Position numbers and translations under genes: made by a program
Shown here: positions 46,603 to 55,780 of the stretch, one piece after another
Layout of the letters: each line of letters starts with the position of its first letter
Position numbering within the stretch: position 1 is the stretch's first letter
The notes under the pieces: model-generated
Told to the model about the DNA's origin: nothing
What the model saw: only the letters and a program-made list of their open reading frames with translations
Databases searched by the model: none
Assembly (NCBI GenBank): GCA_964621525.1
Contig: CAZUMS010000004.1
Span: forward strand, 62,001 to 126,000
Reading direction: 5' to 3'
DNA: 64,000 nucleotides
From: CAZMGV01 sp964621525 [NCBI: uncultured bacterium]
GTDB taxonomy: Bacteria; JAGRBM01

Positions 46603-46945
46603 CCGTATCTCCCTTTCGAGGTTTGGTTTCATCAGATTCACGGGGAGCCGAGGGTTGAATTTCATGGCCGCTCGCCTTGCGGCGGCGTCATGCTGGTGTT
46701 TCCCGGCCAGTTCCTCCCCTGCTCCTCCGTGGTTCCGCGTCCCATAAGGGTCCTGCGGTTCCCGAAGGAGGACGGGGGGAGCCTACGTCCGGCCCGTGGC
46801 AGGACTATGGAGATGGTGTGACGAATTCGTTACGCCGCACGGAGACGGGGAAACGCAACAGGGCGGTATCAGGGCTGCCCCCGGACGTGGGCCGTATCAT
46901 GGACAGCTCCAGCCCTGTACCGGTAGGATTCAGCCCTGTAAACCG
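46603..46945. other. Divergent intergenic region, porin and radical SAM genes
   Basis: 343 bases without a supportable gene. A 16-base near-palindrome, gtgacgaattcgttac, lies at 46818-46833 with one mismatched pair and may be an operator. No convincing sigma-70 boxes stand out in either direction. Confidence 0.5.
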
Positions 46946-48496
46946 ATGAAAGTCCTGCTGGTCAATCCGCCGACGACCAACGTGCATGTTCCCGAAAACA
47001 CGCCGCTCGGGCTCCTGTACCTGGCGGCCGCCGTCCGCGACATCTCGGAGCCCTGGGTGATCGACGGCGATGCCATGAAACTGTCCGGTGACGGCCTGTT
47101 CCGGCGCTTACTGGAAGAACGGCCGGAGGTCCTCGGCCTCACCTGCACGACCTACAGCTACAAGGCGATGCTGGAGCTGGCGGCCTACAGCAGGAAACAC
47201 CTGCCGGGAACCGTCATCGTCATCGGCGGGCCGCATGTGACCGCCTATCCGCAACAGGCGCTACTTGAGTCCAGGGCCGACTACCTGATTACCAGGGAAG
47301 GTGAGATCGCCTTCCGGGACCTGATCCTCGGGCTCAAGGGCGAGATGCCCCTCCCCGCCAAAGGCTCCGTAATCGAGGGCGTGCCGCTCGAACCCATGGA
47401 GCGGTTCGGCAGACCGGCGCGCGACCTGCTGGAACCCGGCCTCTACGGCTATCTCGGCAACCATCCCCGCCACGTGGCCCCTGAAGCAGTCATGCTCTGG
47501 GGCCGGGGCTGCCCGCACAAGTGCACCTTCTGTTCGGATGTCGTCTTCATGGACCGCAAGACCCGGTTCCGCGATGTGGGCGCTATTCTGGACGAGATCG
47601 GCGAGCTCAAGCGGCTCGGGTTCCGGGAGATTTTCGTCTACGACGACGAGCTTGCCGGCATGAACCCGCAAGAGAACGCCTGGATCGCCGAGATCTGCCG
47701 GGGGATCATCGAACGCGGATACAACGACCTCGCCTTCAAGTGCCAGGGCCGGTGCTCGAAGTTCGCCACGCAGGAGATTCTGGACCTCATGGCCGAGGCC
47801 GGTTTCCGCACGATCATGTGGGGCGTCGAAAGCGGATCGCCGGCGATCCTGCGCGCCACCCGCAAGGGAACGACCCGCGAAGCCATCGAATCGACCATGG
47901 AGCGGTGCCGCAAGGCGGGCATCGAGCGCTGGATGTTCCTCATCGTCGGCTTCCCGGAGGAAACCGTGGACGACCTGCGCATGACGCACGACCTCGTGGA
48001 CAAGGTGAAGCCGGAATACGTTCAGGTCACGTTCGCGACGCCCTATCCGTCGGCCCTGTCCGAGCGTGCCCTGCGCGAGAACCGCGTGCAGAACTGGGAC
48101 ATCGACACCTGGAACACCCACCGGCCGGTGATCCGGTGCGACCACCTCACCGACGACGAGCTGATCGTCTGGCGCGAGAAGATCCTCGCCGCCTGCGACC
48201 GCCATCACCGCGTGGAGCCGCAGCCCGGCATGCATATTTCGGAAGAGGTGATCGGCCAGTCCTGCTACTCGGGGTTGGTCGTCGGGCTCGATACCTCAAG
48301 GGGCCTGCCGTCGGGCGACTCGCCCCGCACGCTCCAGCACCAGATCCCCACGCTGAGGGATCACTGGGACGCCGCGCGCCTTGTCTGGGAACAGCAGGGA
48401 GTCCGGGGGCTCTACGGCAAGGCGGTCCGCGCCTTCCACCGGCACGTCACCGGAAAGCCGGTGCCGCCCGAGAGTGCCTTCGTCGGCCAGCAGTAA
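46946..48496 (+). CDS. B12-binding-type radical SAM protein
   Basis: 516 residues from the ATG at 46946. The N-terminal ~150 residues form a cobalamin-binding-like fold (KVLLVNPPTTNVHVPENTP, GPHVTAYPQQAL) but without the cobalt-ligating His motif DxHxxG. The radical SAM core starts with GRGCPHKCTFCSD, the CxxxCxxC cluster, and includes FVYDDELAGMNP and MWGVESGSPAIL. BchE-like and many unnamed enzymes share this layout; substrates include anaerobic ring closures and methylations. It is not adjacent to the hopanoid genes, so a role there is not supported. A short C-terminal region follows from about residue 400. Confidence 0.88.
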   Translation: MKVLLVNPPTTNVHVPENTPLGLLYLAAAVRDISEPWVIDGDAMKLSGDGLFRRLLEERPEVLGLTCTTYSYKAMLELAAYSRKHLPGTVIVIGGPHVTAYPQQALLESRADYLITREGEIAFRDLILGLKGEMPLPAKGSVIEGVPLEPMERFGRPARDLLEPGLYGYLGNHPRHVAPEAVMLWGRGCPHKCTFCSDVVFMDRKTRFRDVGAILDEIGELKRLGFREIFVYDDELAGMNPQENAWIAEICRGIIERGYNDLAFKCQGRCSKFATQEILDLMAEAGFRTIMWGVESGSPAILRATRKGTTREAIESTMERCRKAGIERWMFLIVGFPEETVDDLRMTHDLVDKVKPEYVQVTFATPYPSALSERALRENRVQNWDIDTWNTHRPVIRCDHLTDDELIVWREKILAACDRHHRVEPQPGMHISEEVIGQSCYSGLVVGLDTSRGLPSGDSPRTLQHQIPTLRDHWDAARLVWEQQGVRGLYGKAVRAFHRHVTGKPVPPESAFVGQQ

Positions 48497-48500
48497 ACCG

Positions 48501-49025
48501 TCAGACCAGTTTCCAGGTCTTCAGGAACGGTACCAGCCCCTTGATGTCGAAGTAGAGAATCCCCGACGCCACCTTCTGGCCCGAAGCCTTCTCGACGATA
48601 TCCGTATAGAGGGTCGTCATGCCGCGCTGCATGTTCAGCAGGTCGCGGTGCTTCTCGCCGTGGAGGTGGTACTGCTTGCCGTCACTGGCGGCGAAATCGA
48701 TGTCGTAGACCATCATCCCGCGGCTCTTGAGCAGGTTCATCTGCAGGCCGCCGGTCGCGGGCACGTCCTTCGCGAACCCCTCGATCCGCATGACGCCGTC
48801 CAGCTTCGCCGTACGGAACACGCCGGCACCGGACCTCTTCGAGAGGAATTTGGGAAGCGACGGCGCGTACGCCCGCATGTCGAACTCGACCCGGACCGAG
48901 CGGCCCGCCACGGGCCCCGCCGTGAACGTGCAGTCGCCGCCCATGACCTCGTGAAACTCGAAGCCCTTCACGGGCAGAATCCCCGTGGATGCCGAGAGGT
49001 CCGATGCAGTGGTGGAAGTCGCCAT
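48501..49025 (-). CDS. Small partner protein of the GMC oxidoreductase
   Basis: 174 residues, no signal. The C-terminal half reads GKQYHLHGEKHRDLL and GMTTLYTDIVEKASGQ then GILYFDIKGLVPFLKTW. From memory, this kind of stretch (a GxKH segment, TTLY, then a GILxxxxxxL helix) occurs as a C-terminal or auxiliary domain in cholesterol-oxidase-like GMC proteins and related esterases; I could not check by search. It lies 45 bases downstream of the GMC gene, so the domain may here be a separate subunit. The function is unknown. Confidence 0.7.
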   Translation of the reverse strand: MATSTTASDLSASTGILPVKGFEFHEVMGGDCTFTAGPVAGRSVRVEFDMRAYAPSLPKFLSKRSGAGVFRTAKLDGVMRIEGFAKDVPATGGLQMNLLKSRGMMVYDIDFAASDGKQYHLHGEKHRDLLNMQRGMTTLYTDIVEKASGQKVASGILYFDIKGLVPFLKTWKLV

Positions 49026-49070
49026 GGTGTTTGTCTCCTTGGTTTGGGTTTCCGTTGCTTCAGGTCCGGT

Positions 49071-51047
49071 TCAGGCCGCCTCGCTGATCCGGTCGGTGAG
49101 CCGGATCCGCTCGTCGATGAACTCCGACGCCCGTTCCGACATGGCCATGATCGTGAGCTGCGGGTTCACGCCGAGCGAGCTCGGCACGCTCGATCCGTCG
49201 CAGATGAACAGGTTGCGGACGTCGTGCGTCTCGTGCGTGGGCTTCACGACGGACGTCGCCGGGTCGTTGCCCATGATGCAGGTACCGAGCGGGTGGTAGG
49301 CGGAAATGTCGAAGTGCCGGGGCGCGAGCTTCGAGGGGCCTTCCTCCTCGAGCCGCCGGATGCGGCTCTCGGTCGAGAGGTCGTCGTAGATCTGGAGGCC
49401 CGGGAACACGCCCCGGGCGCCGGCGGCGAGATACACGCGCGCGAGAATCGCCTGCGCCCGGATCATCTTGAGCAGGTCCGCCCGGTTCAGGTTGTACGTG
49501 ATGAGCGGGGCGCCGCCCGGTCCCACGCGCACGCGGCCGCGGGATTCGTCCTCGATCATGAAGCCGAAGCAGGCGAGCCGGTCGTAGTTGTCGATCAGTT
49601 CCGTCCACTTGCGGCCCACGAAGCTCACGGCCGCACCGCCAAGGTCCAGCGGCGTGAACGCACCCTCGAACCGAATGCCCTCGTCCTCGAACTCCTCGAT
49701 GGCGTAGCCCTGCGGAATGCCGTTCCAGCCCTCGATCTTCTCGTCGAACAGGGCCCAGCTCTGGCTCGCCGGGTGAATCGACAGGTTTTTGCCCACCATG
49801 CCGGAGCTGTTGGCGAGCCGGTTCTTGAGCAGCACGACCGGCGTGTACATGGTGCCGCAGGCGAGGACCACGGTCTTCGCCCGCACGAGCAGCGTCACCG
49901 GGCGGCCGTCCCGGCTGCGGCCGTAGGCGATCACGCCCGTCGCCCGGCCGTTTTCGACGAGAATCTTCTCGACCCGCGCCTCGGTCACGCACATGGCGCC
50001 GGCCTTCAGGGCTTCGGGGACGTAGGAAACATTCGTGGACCGCTTGGCGTCCGTCGGGCAGCCGAAGCAGCACAGGCCCTGACCGTCGCACTCGGGGGCG
50101 TTCCGGCGAAGCGGCTCGTGGCGGTAGCCCAGGGCCTCGCAGCCGCGGGCGATCACCCGCGCGCAGCCGCCCAGGTATTTCCAGTCGGCGCGGGCGACGC
50201 CGAGCATCTTCTCCGCCCGCTGGTAGTACGGGTCCAGGGCGTTCGGCGTGAATTCGGCCAGGCCGAACTCGCTCCGCCACTTGGCGAGCACGCGCTCCGG
50301 CACCCGGTAGCAGGTGCCGGAGTTGATCGTGGTCGTTCCCCCCAGCGTGTTGCCGAGCGGGATCGGGATCACCGTGTTGCCGAGCGAAACGGTCGCCCCC
50401 TGCGCGCGGTACATCTTCCGCTGCATATCGACGGAGTGGCCGGTGAAATCCATGCGGGTGAAGTGGCGGCCTTCCTCGATCATGAGGACGGCATGGCCTT
50501 TCGCCGCCAGTGCATTCGCCACGGGCGCGCCGCCGGCGCCCGTACCGACGACGACGCAATCGACTTCGAGCTCCTCGCGGTCCGTCTCCTGGTCCGAAAG
50601 GCTCGTGATCTGGCTGTCCCAGCGGTTCTTCTCGGGATGCGAGGGAAGCTGGACGCCGAACTTGCAGCCCATGTCCTCCCAGATCTTCCGGTCGTTGAGG
50701 TAGGCGAGCTTCATCGGAGCGAGGAGGCCGCGCACCGGCCAGAACGTCGCCTGATTCCCATAGAGCCGCTCGAGCACGGCCTCGCGGTCGTCGCGGGAAT
50801 CGAGACGGGAGAAAGTCCGCCCCTTGAGCGGCACGGCCGCCGCCTCGATCGCCCAGAGCAGCGACCGGTAGAATCCCTGGCCTGCGGGGCCGAGCTTGCC
50901 GATGAAGTTCTCGATCTTTTCGACGACGGTAAGGTCCGGCTCGGGAAGCACCTTCCCGGCAGGGAAGGCCGCACCGGCGATCTTGAGGAGAATGTCCCGC
51001 TCTGTCCCGGTCAGGAACCGGACCCGCTCTTTTGAGGACTCGGACAT
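49071..51047 (-). CDS. GMC-family FAD oxidoreductase
   Basis: About 658 residues (ATG at 51047; ATG 51053 and GTG 51056 are alternatives). The first ~130 residues are helical (FLTGTERDILLKIAGAAFPAG), resembling the gluconate-dehydrogenase small subunit or FAO-type N-terminus. The FAD motif is VVVGTGAGGAPVANALAAKG near residue 165, with GGTTTINSGTCYR, and the C-terminal SAYHPLGTCIMG and GSSVPSSLGVNPQLTIMA complete the GMC signature. Such enzymes oxidise alcohols, including long-chain alcohols and sterols. The substrate is unknown. A promoter overlapped by a palindrome is at 51068-51096. Confidence 0.9.
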   Translation of the reverse strand: MSESSKERVRFLTGTERDILLKIAGAAFPAGKVLPEPDLTVVEKIENFIGKLGPAGQGFYRSLLWAIEAAAVPLKGRTFSRLDSRDDREAVLERLYGNQATFWPVRGLLAPMKLAYLNDRKIWEDMGCKFGVQLPSHPEKNRWDSQITSLSDQETDREELEVDCVVVGTGAGGAPVANALAAKGHAVLMIEEGRHFTRMDFTGHSVDMQRKMYRAQGATVSLGNTVIPIPLGNTLGGTTTINSGTCYRVPERVLAKWRSEFGLAEFTPNALDPYYQRAEKMLGVARADWKYLGGCARVIARGCEALGYRHEPLRRNAPECDGQGLCCFGCPTDAKRSTNVSYVPEALKAGAMCVTEARVEKILVENGRATGVIAYGRSRDGRPVTLLVRAKTVVLACGTMYTPVVLLKNRLANSSGMVGKNLSIHPASQSWALFDEKIEGWNGIPQGYAIEEFEDEGIRFEGAFTPLDLGGAAVSFVGRKWTELIDNYDRLACFGFMIEDESRGRVRVGPGGAPLITYNLNRADLLKMIRAQAILARVYLAAGARGVFPGLQIYDDLSTESRIRRLEEEGPSKLAPRHFDISAYHPLGTCIMGNDPATSVVKPTHETHDVRNLFICDGSSVPSSLGVNPQLTIMAMSERASEFIDERIRLTDRISEAA

Positions 51048-51067
51048 GCACATCACCCCGCACTCAA

Positions 51068-51096
51068 ATTAGACACCATTGTCTAGTTTTGCGCAA
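51068..51096 (-). promoter_or_regulatory. Promoter with TAGACA palindrome for the GMC gene
   Basis: On the minus strand TTGCGC (51091-51096) and TCTAAT (51068-51073) are 17 bases apart. TAGACA-ccat-TGTCTA, a perfect inverted repeat on the plus strand at 51070-51085, fills the spacer and overlaps the -10 box, the classic place for a repressor operator. It lies about 20 bases upstream of the gene. Confidence 0.6.
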
Positions 51097-51202
51097 GTAA
51101 ATTCGTATTACAAAGTTAGACCGAAAATTCCCCTGTCATTACAAGTGGTTAAATCTTACTCGGACAGGAGATCCAGCCGGGAGCGCCCGCCCGGCATGGC
51201 GC

Positions 51203-52804
51203 TTAGTCCGCCAGCACCACTTCGCTGAAGGCATAGATCAGGATTCCCCAAGGGCCGGGGGCCGTACGGCTTGCCACGTCGAGCCCGACTTTCACGTATT
51301 TCCGGAGCCGGGCGTTCCGTTCTTTCTCGAGGGCAGCTTCGGCCGCCGCTCCTGTAAGGGGCTCGATTCCGGCGAGTACGGCGGGCGCAGGAGTGCCGGC
51401 CTGTGCAACCTCATCTTCCACATGCTTCTCAAGCGTCGTCTGGACCTTCGCCAGAACCGCCGCCTCGTTCTCCAGACTCCGGCTCGAATCCCAGCTCCGT
51501 ACCACTTCCAGATTGGCGCTCTGGACGGTGATGATGTTGTGGGCTTCCTGGTATTTCCCGGCCATTGCCAGCCTGGAGGCCTCCTTGAGGGCAAGGGCGT
51601 TGGCGAAGATCACGCCGTTGCGGGCGATATCCCGGTTAACGGATTTCGCGCCGGTGCCGCCCCAGACGACCGCAGGTTCGGCCTGCAGCGATACCGGGGC
51701 GGAGGACGCACTGGCGGCACCCTGTTTCACCTCCGAATAAGCCAGCGTGGCCCGCAGCGGGCGGATCTCGCCCTTCCCCTCGCCCTCGACCTCCACCATG
51801 AGGATGCGCCAGTCGTCCAGGTTGAGCTCGCCGAGCGGAATCTTCACCCGGCCTTCGGCGTCCGGCGGGTGGTTCTCGAAACCATAGACCGTAACCACAC
51901 GGAAACCCGGCGCCGGTTCGACCGTCACGTTCACGTCGCGGGCAACGGGCATGATGGTCGAACGGAGATCCTCGCGCAGAATTTTCGTCAGCGTCGAGGC
52001 CTTGTCCGCGAAGTAGTAATGTCCCTGCGACTTCTCCGCGATGTCGCGGAGAACGTCCTCCTCGACATCAAGCCCGATTCCCACCGTCGAGATCCGGACA
52101 CCTTTCGCGTATTTCTTCCCGGTATAACCGGCCAGCTGCTCAGGCGTCCGGAGACGGACGTCGGACTTGCCGTCCGTGATCAGGATCATCCTCGACGTTA
52201 CCCCGGACGAGAATTTGCCGATGGCCGAGTAACCCTCGATCAGACCTTCCTCGATCAGCGTCCCTCCGTTTGGAACAAGTCCGCCGATTTTCTCAATAAT
52301 CTTCTCGCGACTGCCCTGACCGATCTGCACGGGCGCAACCGCCACCTCGGCCATACTGTTAAAGACAATCAGCGCGAATTCGTCCCCTTCATTGAGTTCC
52401 CGGACGCTCGCCATCAGGGCCGCTTTGGCATCTTCGAGCTTGTTGCCGTCCTTCATCGACCCGCTGGTATCCAGCACGATGCACAGTCCGAGCGGGTCCC
52501 GCTGTTCCTCGCGCGAAACCGGCCGGGTCCGCACGGCGACCTGCGCCAGGGTTTTCCGGATGCCCGCTGCAAGCTCCGGCTGCAGATAATCGACCTGGAG
52601 TGCGGCGGCCTGCCCCGCCGGCGGCGGCTTCAGTCCCGGCTGCGGGAAGGCGTTGATATACTCGTCGACCCGGAGGCGGCTGCCGAAATCGAGCGACCCC
52701 GCATCGACGGCCTTCTTCGTGTAGTAATAGGAACCCGTCTTCGACGGCGAGCACCCCGCCGCCAGTACGGCCAGCAGAAGCACCGGTAACAGACGTCTGG
52801 TCAT
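51203..52804 (-). CDS. Lipoprotein with von Willebrand factor A domain
   Basis: 533 residues from an ATG with a GGGAG site. The signal ends LLAVLAAGC, a lipobox. The region SYYYTKKAVDAGSLD to about residue 100 resembles the N-terminal of YfbK-type proteins. The VWA domain (about 115-280) has the MIDAS motif DTSGS, the Thr in GGTLIEEG and the Asp in LITDGKSD, so it binds a divalent metal. The C-terminal ~200 residues (YQEAHNIITVQSANL, then helical) fit a YfbK-like tail. The protein is likely anchored to the outer or inner membrane and mediates protein contacts. The divergent neighbour is at 52892. Confidence 0.88.
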   Translation of the reverse strand: MTRRLLPVLLLAVLAAGCSPSKTGSYYYTKKAVDAGSLDFGSRLRVDEYINAFPQPGLKPPPAGQAAALQVDYLQPELAAGIRKTLAQVAVRTRPVSREEQRDPLGLCIVLDTSGSMKDGNKLEDAKAALMASVRELNEGDEFALIVFNSMAEVAVAPVQIGQGSREKIIEKIGGLVPNGGTLIEEGLIEGYSAIGKFSSGVTSRMILITDGKSDVRLRTPEQLAGYTGKKYAKGVRISTVGIGLDVEEDVLRDIAEKSQGHYYFADKASTLTKILREDLRSTIMPVARDVNVTVEPAPGFRVVTVYGFENHPPDAEGRVKIPLGELNLDDWRILMVEVEGEGKGEIRPLRATLAYSEVKQGAASASSAPVSLQAEPAVVWGGTGAKSVNRDIARNGVIFANALALKEASRLAMAGKYQEAHNIITVQSANLEVVRSWDSSRSLENEAAVLAKVQTTLEKHVEDEVAQAGTPAPAVLAGIEPLTGAAAEAALEKERNARLRKYVKVGLDVASRTAPGPWGILIYAFSEVVLAD

Positions 52805-52891
52805 GACAACTCCCTCTCGCGTTCCGGACAGAACTATATTCATACTTCCGAAGTCCCCATTGTGACCACGCTCACCCAAGGACCGCCAGTC

Positions 52892-53677
52892 ATGAATTTC
52901 CCCGTACTGTTCGTCTCCCACGGATCGCCGGTGACGGCCGTCGAGGTGGACGGCTACAACCGGGCCCTTGAGGCCTTCGCTGCGCGGATTCCAAAACCGG
53001 ACGCGATCGTTGCCGTCTCCGCCCACTGGGAGGCGCAGGGGCCGGTGCGGGTCACGGCGTCGGAGGCTCCCCGGACGATCCACGATTTCGGCGGCTTTCC
53101 CGAAGAACTGTACCGGATCCTCTACCCCGCCCCCGGAGCCCCGGCCCTGGCTGAAAGGATCGTCCGGCTGCTTTCGCAGGGCGGTGTCCCGGCCCTGCCC
53201 GATCCTGCCCGGGGCCTCGATCACGGCGTCTGGACACCACTCCTCTATCTCTATCCGAAGGCGGACGTGCCGGTCGTTGCCGTCTCGCTCCCGGTCCCCC
53301 GAACGCCGGACTTCCTCTTGCGGCTCGGCGCGCTCCTCGCCCCGCTCCGCCGGGAGAACGTCCTCCTCTACGGGAGTGGCGGCCTCGTCCACAACCTCGG
53401 CCTCGTGAAGTTCGCCGCGAAATACGCACCCGTGGACGGCTGGGCGGAGCAGTTCGACCGCTGGACTGCCGCGAAGATCGACGCCCTCGACGTGGATGCG
53501 CTCTCGAAGTGGCCGGACTACGGCCCCGCGGCCCGGATGTCCGTCCCCACGACCGAGCACTTCGATCCGGTGTTCCCCGTCCTCGGTGCGAGGCTCGGAG
53601 GCGACCGGGCCGTCACCCTCCACGAGGGCTTCCACTACGGGAATCTCTCCATGCGGTGCTTCGCGCTGGAAAGCTGA
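52892..53677 (+). CDS. Extradiol ring-cleavage dioxygenase family (LigB/DODA-like)
   Basis: About 261 residues from the ATG at 52892. The metal-binding and active-site motifs are FVSHGSP at the start, VSAHWEAQG, HDFGGFPEELY, LDHGVWTPL and GSGGLVHNLG, matching the 4,5-DOPA dioxygenase group related to LigB (E. coli YgiD). These enzymes cleave aromatic diols with oxygen using iron or zinc. The natural substrate in bacteria is mostly unknown. A GTG at 52862 is an alternative start. It is followed by a MaoC-like gene 85 bases on. Confidence 0.88.
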   Translation: MNFPVLFVSHGSPVTAVEVDGYNRALEAFAARIPKPDAIVAVSAHWEAQGPVRVTASEAPRTIHDFGGFPEELYRILYPAPGAPALAERIVRLLSQGGVPALPDPARGLDHGVWTPLLYLYPKADVPVVAVSLPVPRTPDFLLRLGALLAPLRRENVLLYGSGGLVHNLGLVKFAAKYAPVDGWAEQFDRWTAAKIDALDVDALSKWPDYGPAARMSVPTTEHFDPVFPVLGARLGGDRAVTLHEGFHYGNLSMRCFALES

Positions 53678-53762
53678 GGCGACAATTCGGTGACAGTCCG
53701 CCTGCCCCCGTTGCGGCGCGGCCGGGAGCCGGGCCACCCTCAATGTCCGGAGGGTGTCCGCC

Positions 53763-54653
53763 ATGTCCGTCCCCATCACGAGTATCCGTCACCAGGGCTC
53801 CATGCTCCGCACGTTCGGGCGGCTCGCCCTGTCGGCCGCCGGCATCGCCGGCAGGGGAAAACCGGTCCCGCAGGGCGAGTGGATCCACGAGACCGTTCCG
53901 CCGCGCCCGGAGGCCCTGCTGGACAGCTACGCGGAATGGTCTGGCGCGAAGCCCGGCCGGTACGCCAACACGGTTCCGCCGCATCTCTTCCCCCAGTGGG
54001 GGTTCCCGCTCCTGTTCCGCACGCTGGAGGGGCTGCCCTACAACGTCGCCGGAGTCATCAACCAGGGCTGCCGCCTGCAGGTCCACGTGCCCATTCCCCG
54101 CGGCGTGCCGCTCGTCCTGAAGGCCGCGCTCCTGTCGGTCGAGGAAGACGAAACGAAAGCCCGCCTGCACCAGCGGATCGTCACCGGCTTCGGCGACACC
54201 GCCGAGGCTCTCACGGGCGACGTCCATGCCGTCTTCGTGAAGAGCCGCGAGAAGAGGCAGAAAACCGCCTCCGCCCCGAAGGAAACCGGCGAAGGGGCCG
54301 GCCCCGCCGGCGTCTGGGAGGCCGGACCCAACGAAGGCTTCACCTACGCGCTGCTCACCGGCGACATCAACCCGATCCACTGGATCGGGCCCTACGCCAA
54401 GGCCTCCGGTTTCTCCGGCAAGATCCTCCACGGCTTCGCGACCTTCGCGAAAACCTGCGAGACGCTAGAAAACGCCGGCATCTCCGTACGCGACTTCGAC
54501 GTCCGGTTCGTGAAACCGGTGCCGCTTCCTTCGAAAATCGAGATCCGCACGCTCGCCACGGGCGGCGGCACCCGGGTGTGGGCCGTGAGCCCCGCCGGCG
54601 TCCACATGGCGGGGACGCTGAAAGGTCAGCTGAACGGCCACTCGCGCGGGTGA
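53763..54653 (+). CDS. MaoC-like dehydratase domain protein
   Basis: About 296 residues from the ATG at 53763. The C-terminal hot-dog domain carries LTGDINPIHWIGPYAKASGF then GKILHGFATFAKTC, the R-hydratase signature with the catalytic Asp and His. The N-terminal part, about 20-150, looks like a second, degenerate hot-dog unit (RLQVHVPIPRGVPLVLKAAL). Family members hydrate 2-enoyl-CoA or act in fatty acid or polyhydroxyalkanoate metabolism. It ends overlapping the convergent MBL gene by 28 bases. Confidence 0.85.
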   Translation: MSVPITSIRHQGSMLRTFGRLALSAAGIAGRGKPVPQGEWIHETVPPRPEALLDSYAEWSGAKPGRYANTVPPHLFPQWGFPLLFRTLEGLPYNVAGVINQGCRLQVHVPIPRGVPLVLKAALLSVEEDETKARLHQRIVTGFGDTAEALTGDVHAVFVKSREKRQKTASAPKETGEGAGPAGVWEAGPNEGFTYALLTGDINPIHWIGPYAKASGFSGKILHGFATFAKTCETLENAGISVRDFDVRFVKPVPLPSKIEIRTLATGGGTRVWAVSPAGVHMAGTLKGQLNGHSRG

Positions 54654-55657
54654 TCGGGGCCGGCGCGGTAGAGGTAGTGCGTGCCGTCGAACTCGCGCAG
54701 CGTGCTGTTCGAGAGTTCCATCACTTCCAGGTTGCCGAGCAGCTCGCCGGCGACGAGGAACCCCTCGAGGCCGCCCGCCTTCGGGAACACCTTCTTGCCC
54801 AGTTCGTGCAGGACGATGGGGCCCGTCTCCTTGAGGATGTTCCAGATCTTGAGCTGGCGCCTGGAGTAGAAGTTCAGGAGGTTGCCGATCACCTCGTCGT
54901 GCCCCCGGAACGGCAGCCCGTGGCCCGGCATCACGCAGGCGATCTCGCGCCCGCGCAGCTTGGTCATCTCGTCCATGTAACTGACGAGCGACCGGAACTT
55001 GTTGTCGAAGTTCTTCTCGCCTTCGGCGCCGAGCTCCAGCACCGGGTTCGGGCTGATCTCCTCCAGGAGGTGGTCGCTCGAGAAGATCGCGCGCGACTGC
55101 GGCTCCCAGTAGCAGACGATCCCGAGCGTGTGCCCCGGCGTGTAGAGGACCTCGAGCTCGAACCGGTCGAATGGAATCCGGTCGCCGTGCCGCAGCGGCC
55201 GGATGGGGGCCGTCACGGGCGGCGCGAACTGGCGGTTCAGCTCGCTCATGGACTTGAGCGCCGCGAACACCTCCTCCGGCACGCCGAGCCGGAGGCAGAA
55301 GTCGCGGTAGAGGCCCTGCGCCACCTCGGCCCGCTGGGTCGCCGGGGTCGAGATTTTGGCCGCCTCGAACTCGCCCGCATAGATCTCCGCGCCGGAGAGC
55401 TCGTGGATCTTCTGCGCGAGGCCGAAGTGGTCCGGATGGCCGTGGGTGAGGAGCACCCGGCGGATATCCTCCGGCCGGAACCCCAGTTCCTTCAGGCGTG
55501 CCGAGAACGCCTTCCAGGCGTCGGGCGTCTGGAGTCCGCCGTCCACGAGCGTGAGCGGGCCTTCGATGAGGTAGGAGTTGACCGTCGGGACGCCCGGAAA
55601 GAACGTGGGCGTCTGGATCAGGTGAACCCCCGCTGGCGGCGCGACCTTCTCGGTCAT
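54626..55657 (-). CDS. Metallo-beta-lactamase-fold hydrolase
   Basis: 343 residues. The metal motif LTHGHPDHFG is intact (HxHxDH), with LVDGGLQTPDAW, YTPGHTLGIVCYW, FSSDHLL and MPGHGLPFRG as later ligands. The C-terminal ~100 residues (FYSRRQLKIWNILKETGP) form a winged-helix-like extension typical of thioesterase or LACTB2-like MBL proteins. It differs from the MBL protein at 23916, whose motif has Asn. A perfect 18-base palindrome at 55724-55741 lies about 70 bases upstream and is likely its operator. The substrate is unknown. Confidence 0.9.
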   Translation of the reverse strand: MTEKVAPPAGVHLIQTPTFFPGVPTVNSYLIEGPLTLVDGGLQTPDAWKAFSARLKELGFRPEDIRRVLLTHGHPDHFGLAQKIHELSGAEIYAGEFEAAKISTPATQRAEVAQGLYRDFCLRLGVPEEVFAALKSMSELNRQFAPPVTAPIRPLRHGDRIPFDRFELEVLYTPGHTLGIVCYWEPQSRAIFSSDHLLEEISPNPVLELGAEGEKNFDNKFRSLVSYMDEMTKLRGREIACVMPGHGLPFRGHDEVIGNLLNFYSRRQLKIWNILKETGPIVLHELGKKVFPKAGGLEGFLVAGELLGNLEVMELSNSTLREFDGTHYLYRAGPDHPREWPFS

Positions 55658-55723
55658 GGGTGGCTCCCGGCCGCCCGGCCCGCTTCACGCGGATCCGGGC
55701 TGTACTGGGGAGCGTACCGTCAT

Positions 55724-55741
55724 ATTGACTCGCGAGTCAAT
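55724..55741. promoter_or_regulatory. Perfect 18-base palindrome, likely TetR-type operator
   Basis: attgactcg and cgagtcaat are exact reverse complements with no spacer. On the minus strand TTGACT inside it could serve as a -35 box with TACGCT 18 bases further (about 55706-55711) as -10, so a bound repressor would block the MBL gene at 54626. Confidence 0.6.
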
Positions 55742-55780
55742 CAGACTGAATGGAAATTCAGGGTTCGCTGCCCCTCCTGT

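Noticed and set aside
46818-46833. CRP-type operator
   Set aside because: It has one TGTGA half but the other half does not fit TCACA; only a generic near-palindrome remains.
46946-48496. Assignment of the radical SAM protein as HpnJ or HpnP of hopanoid synthesis
   Set aside because: It shares the B12-radical SAM layout, but many families do, it is unlinked to hpnCDE and no diagnostic motif was seen.
48381-51035. An 884-codon open frame on the plus strand
   Set aside because: It is antisense to the GMC oxidoreductase, whose FAD motifs are unmistakable on the other strand.
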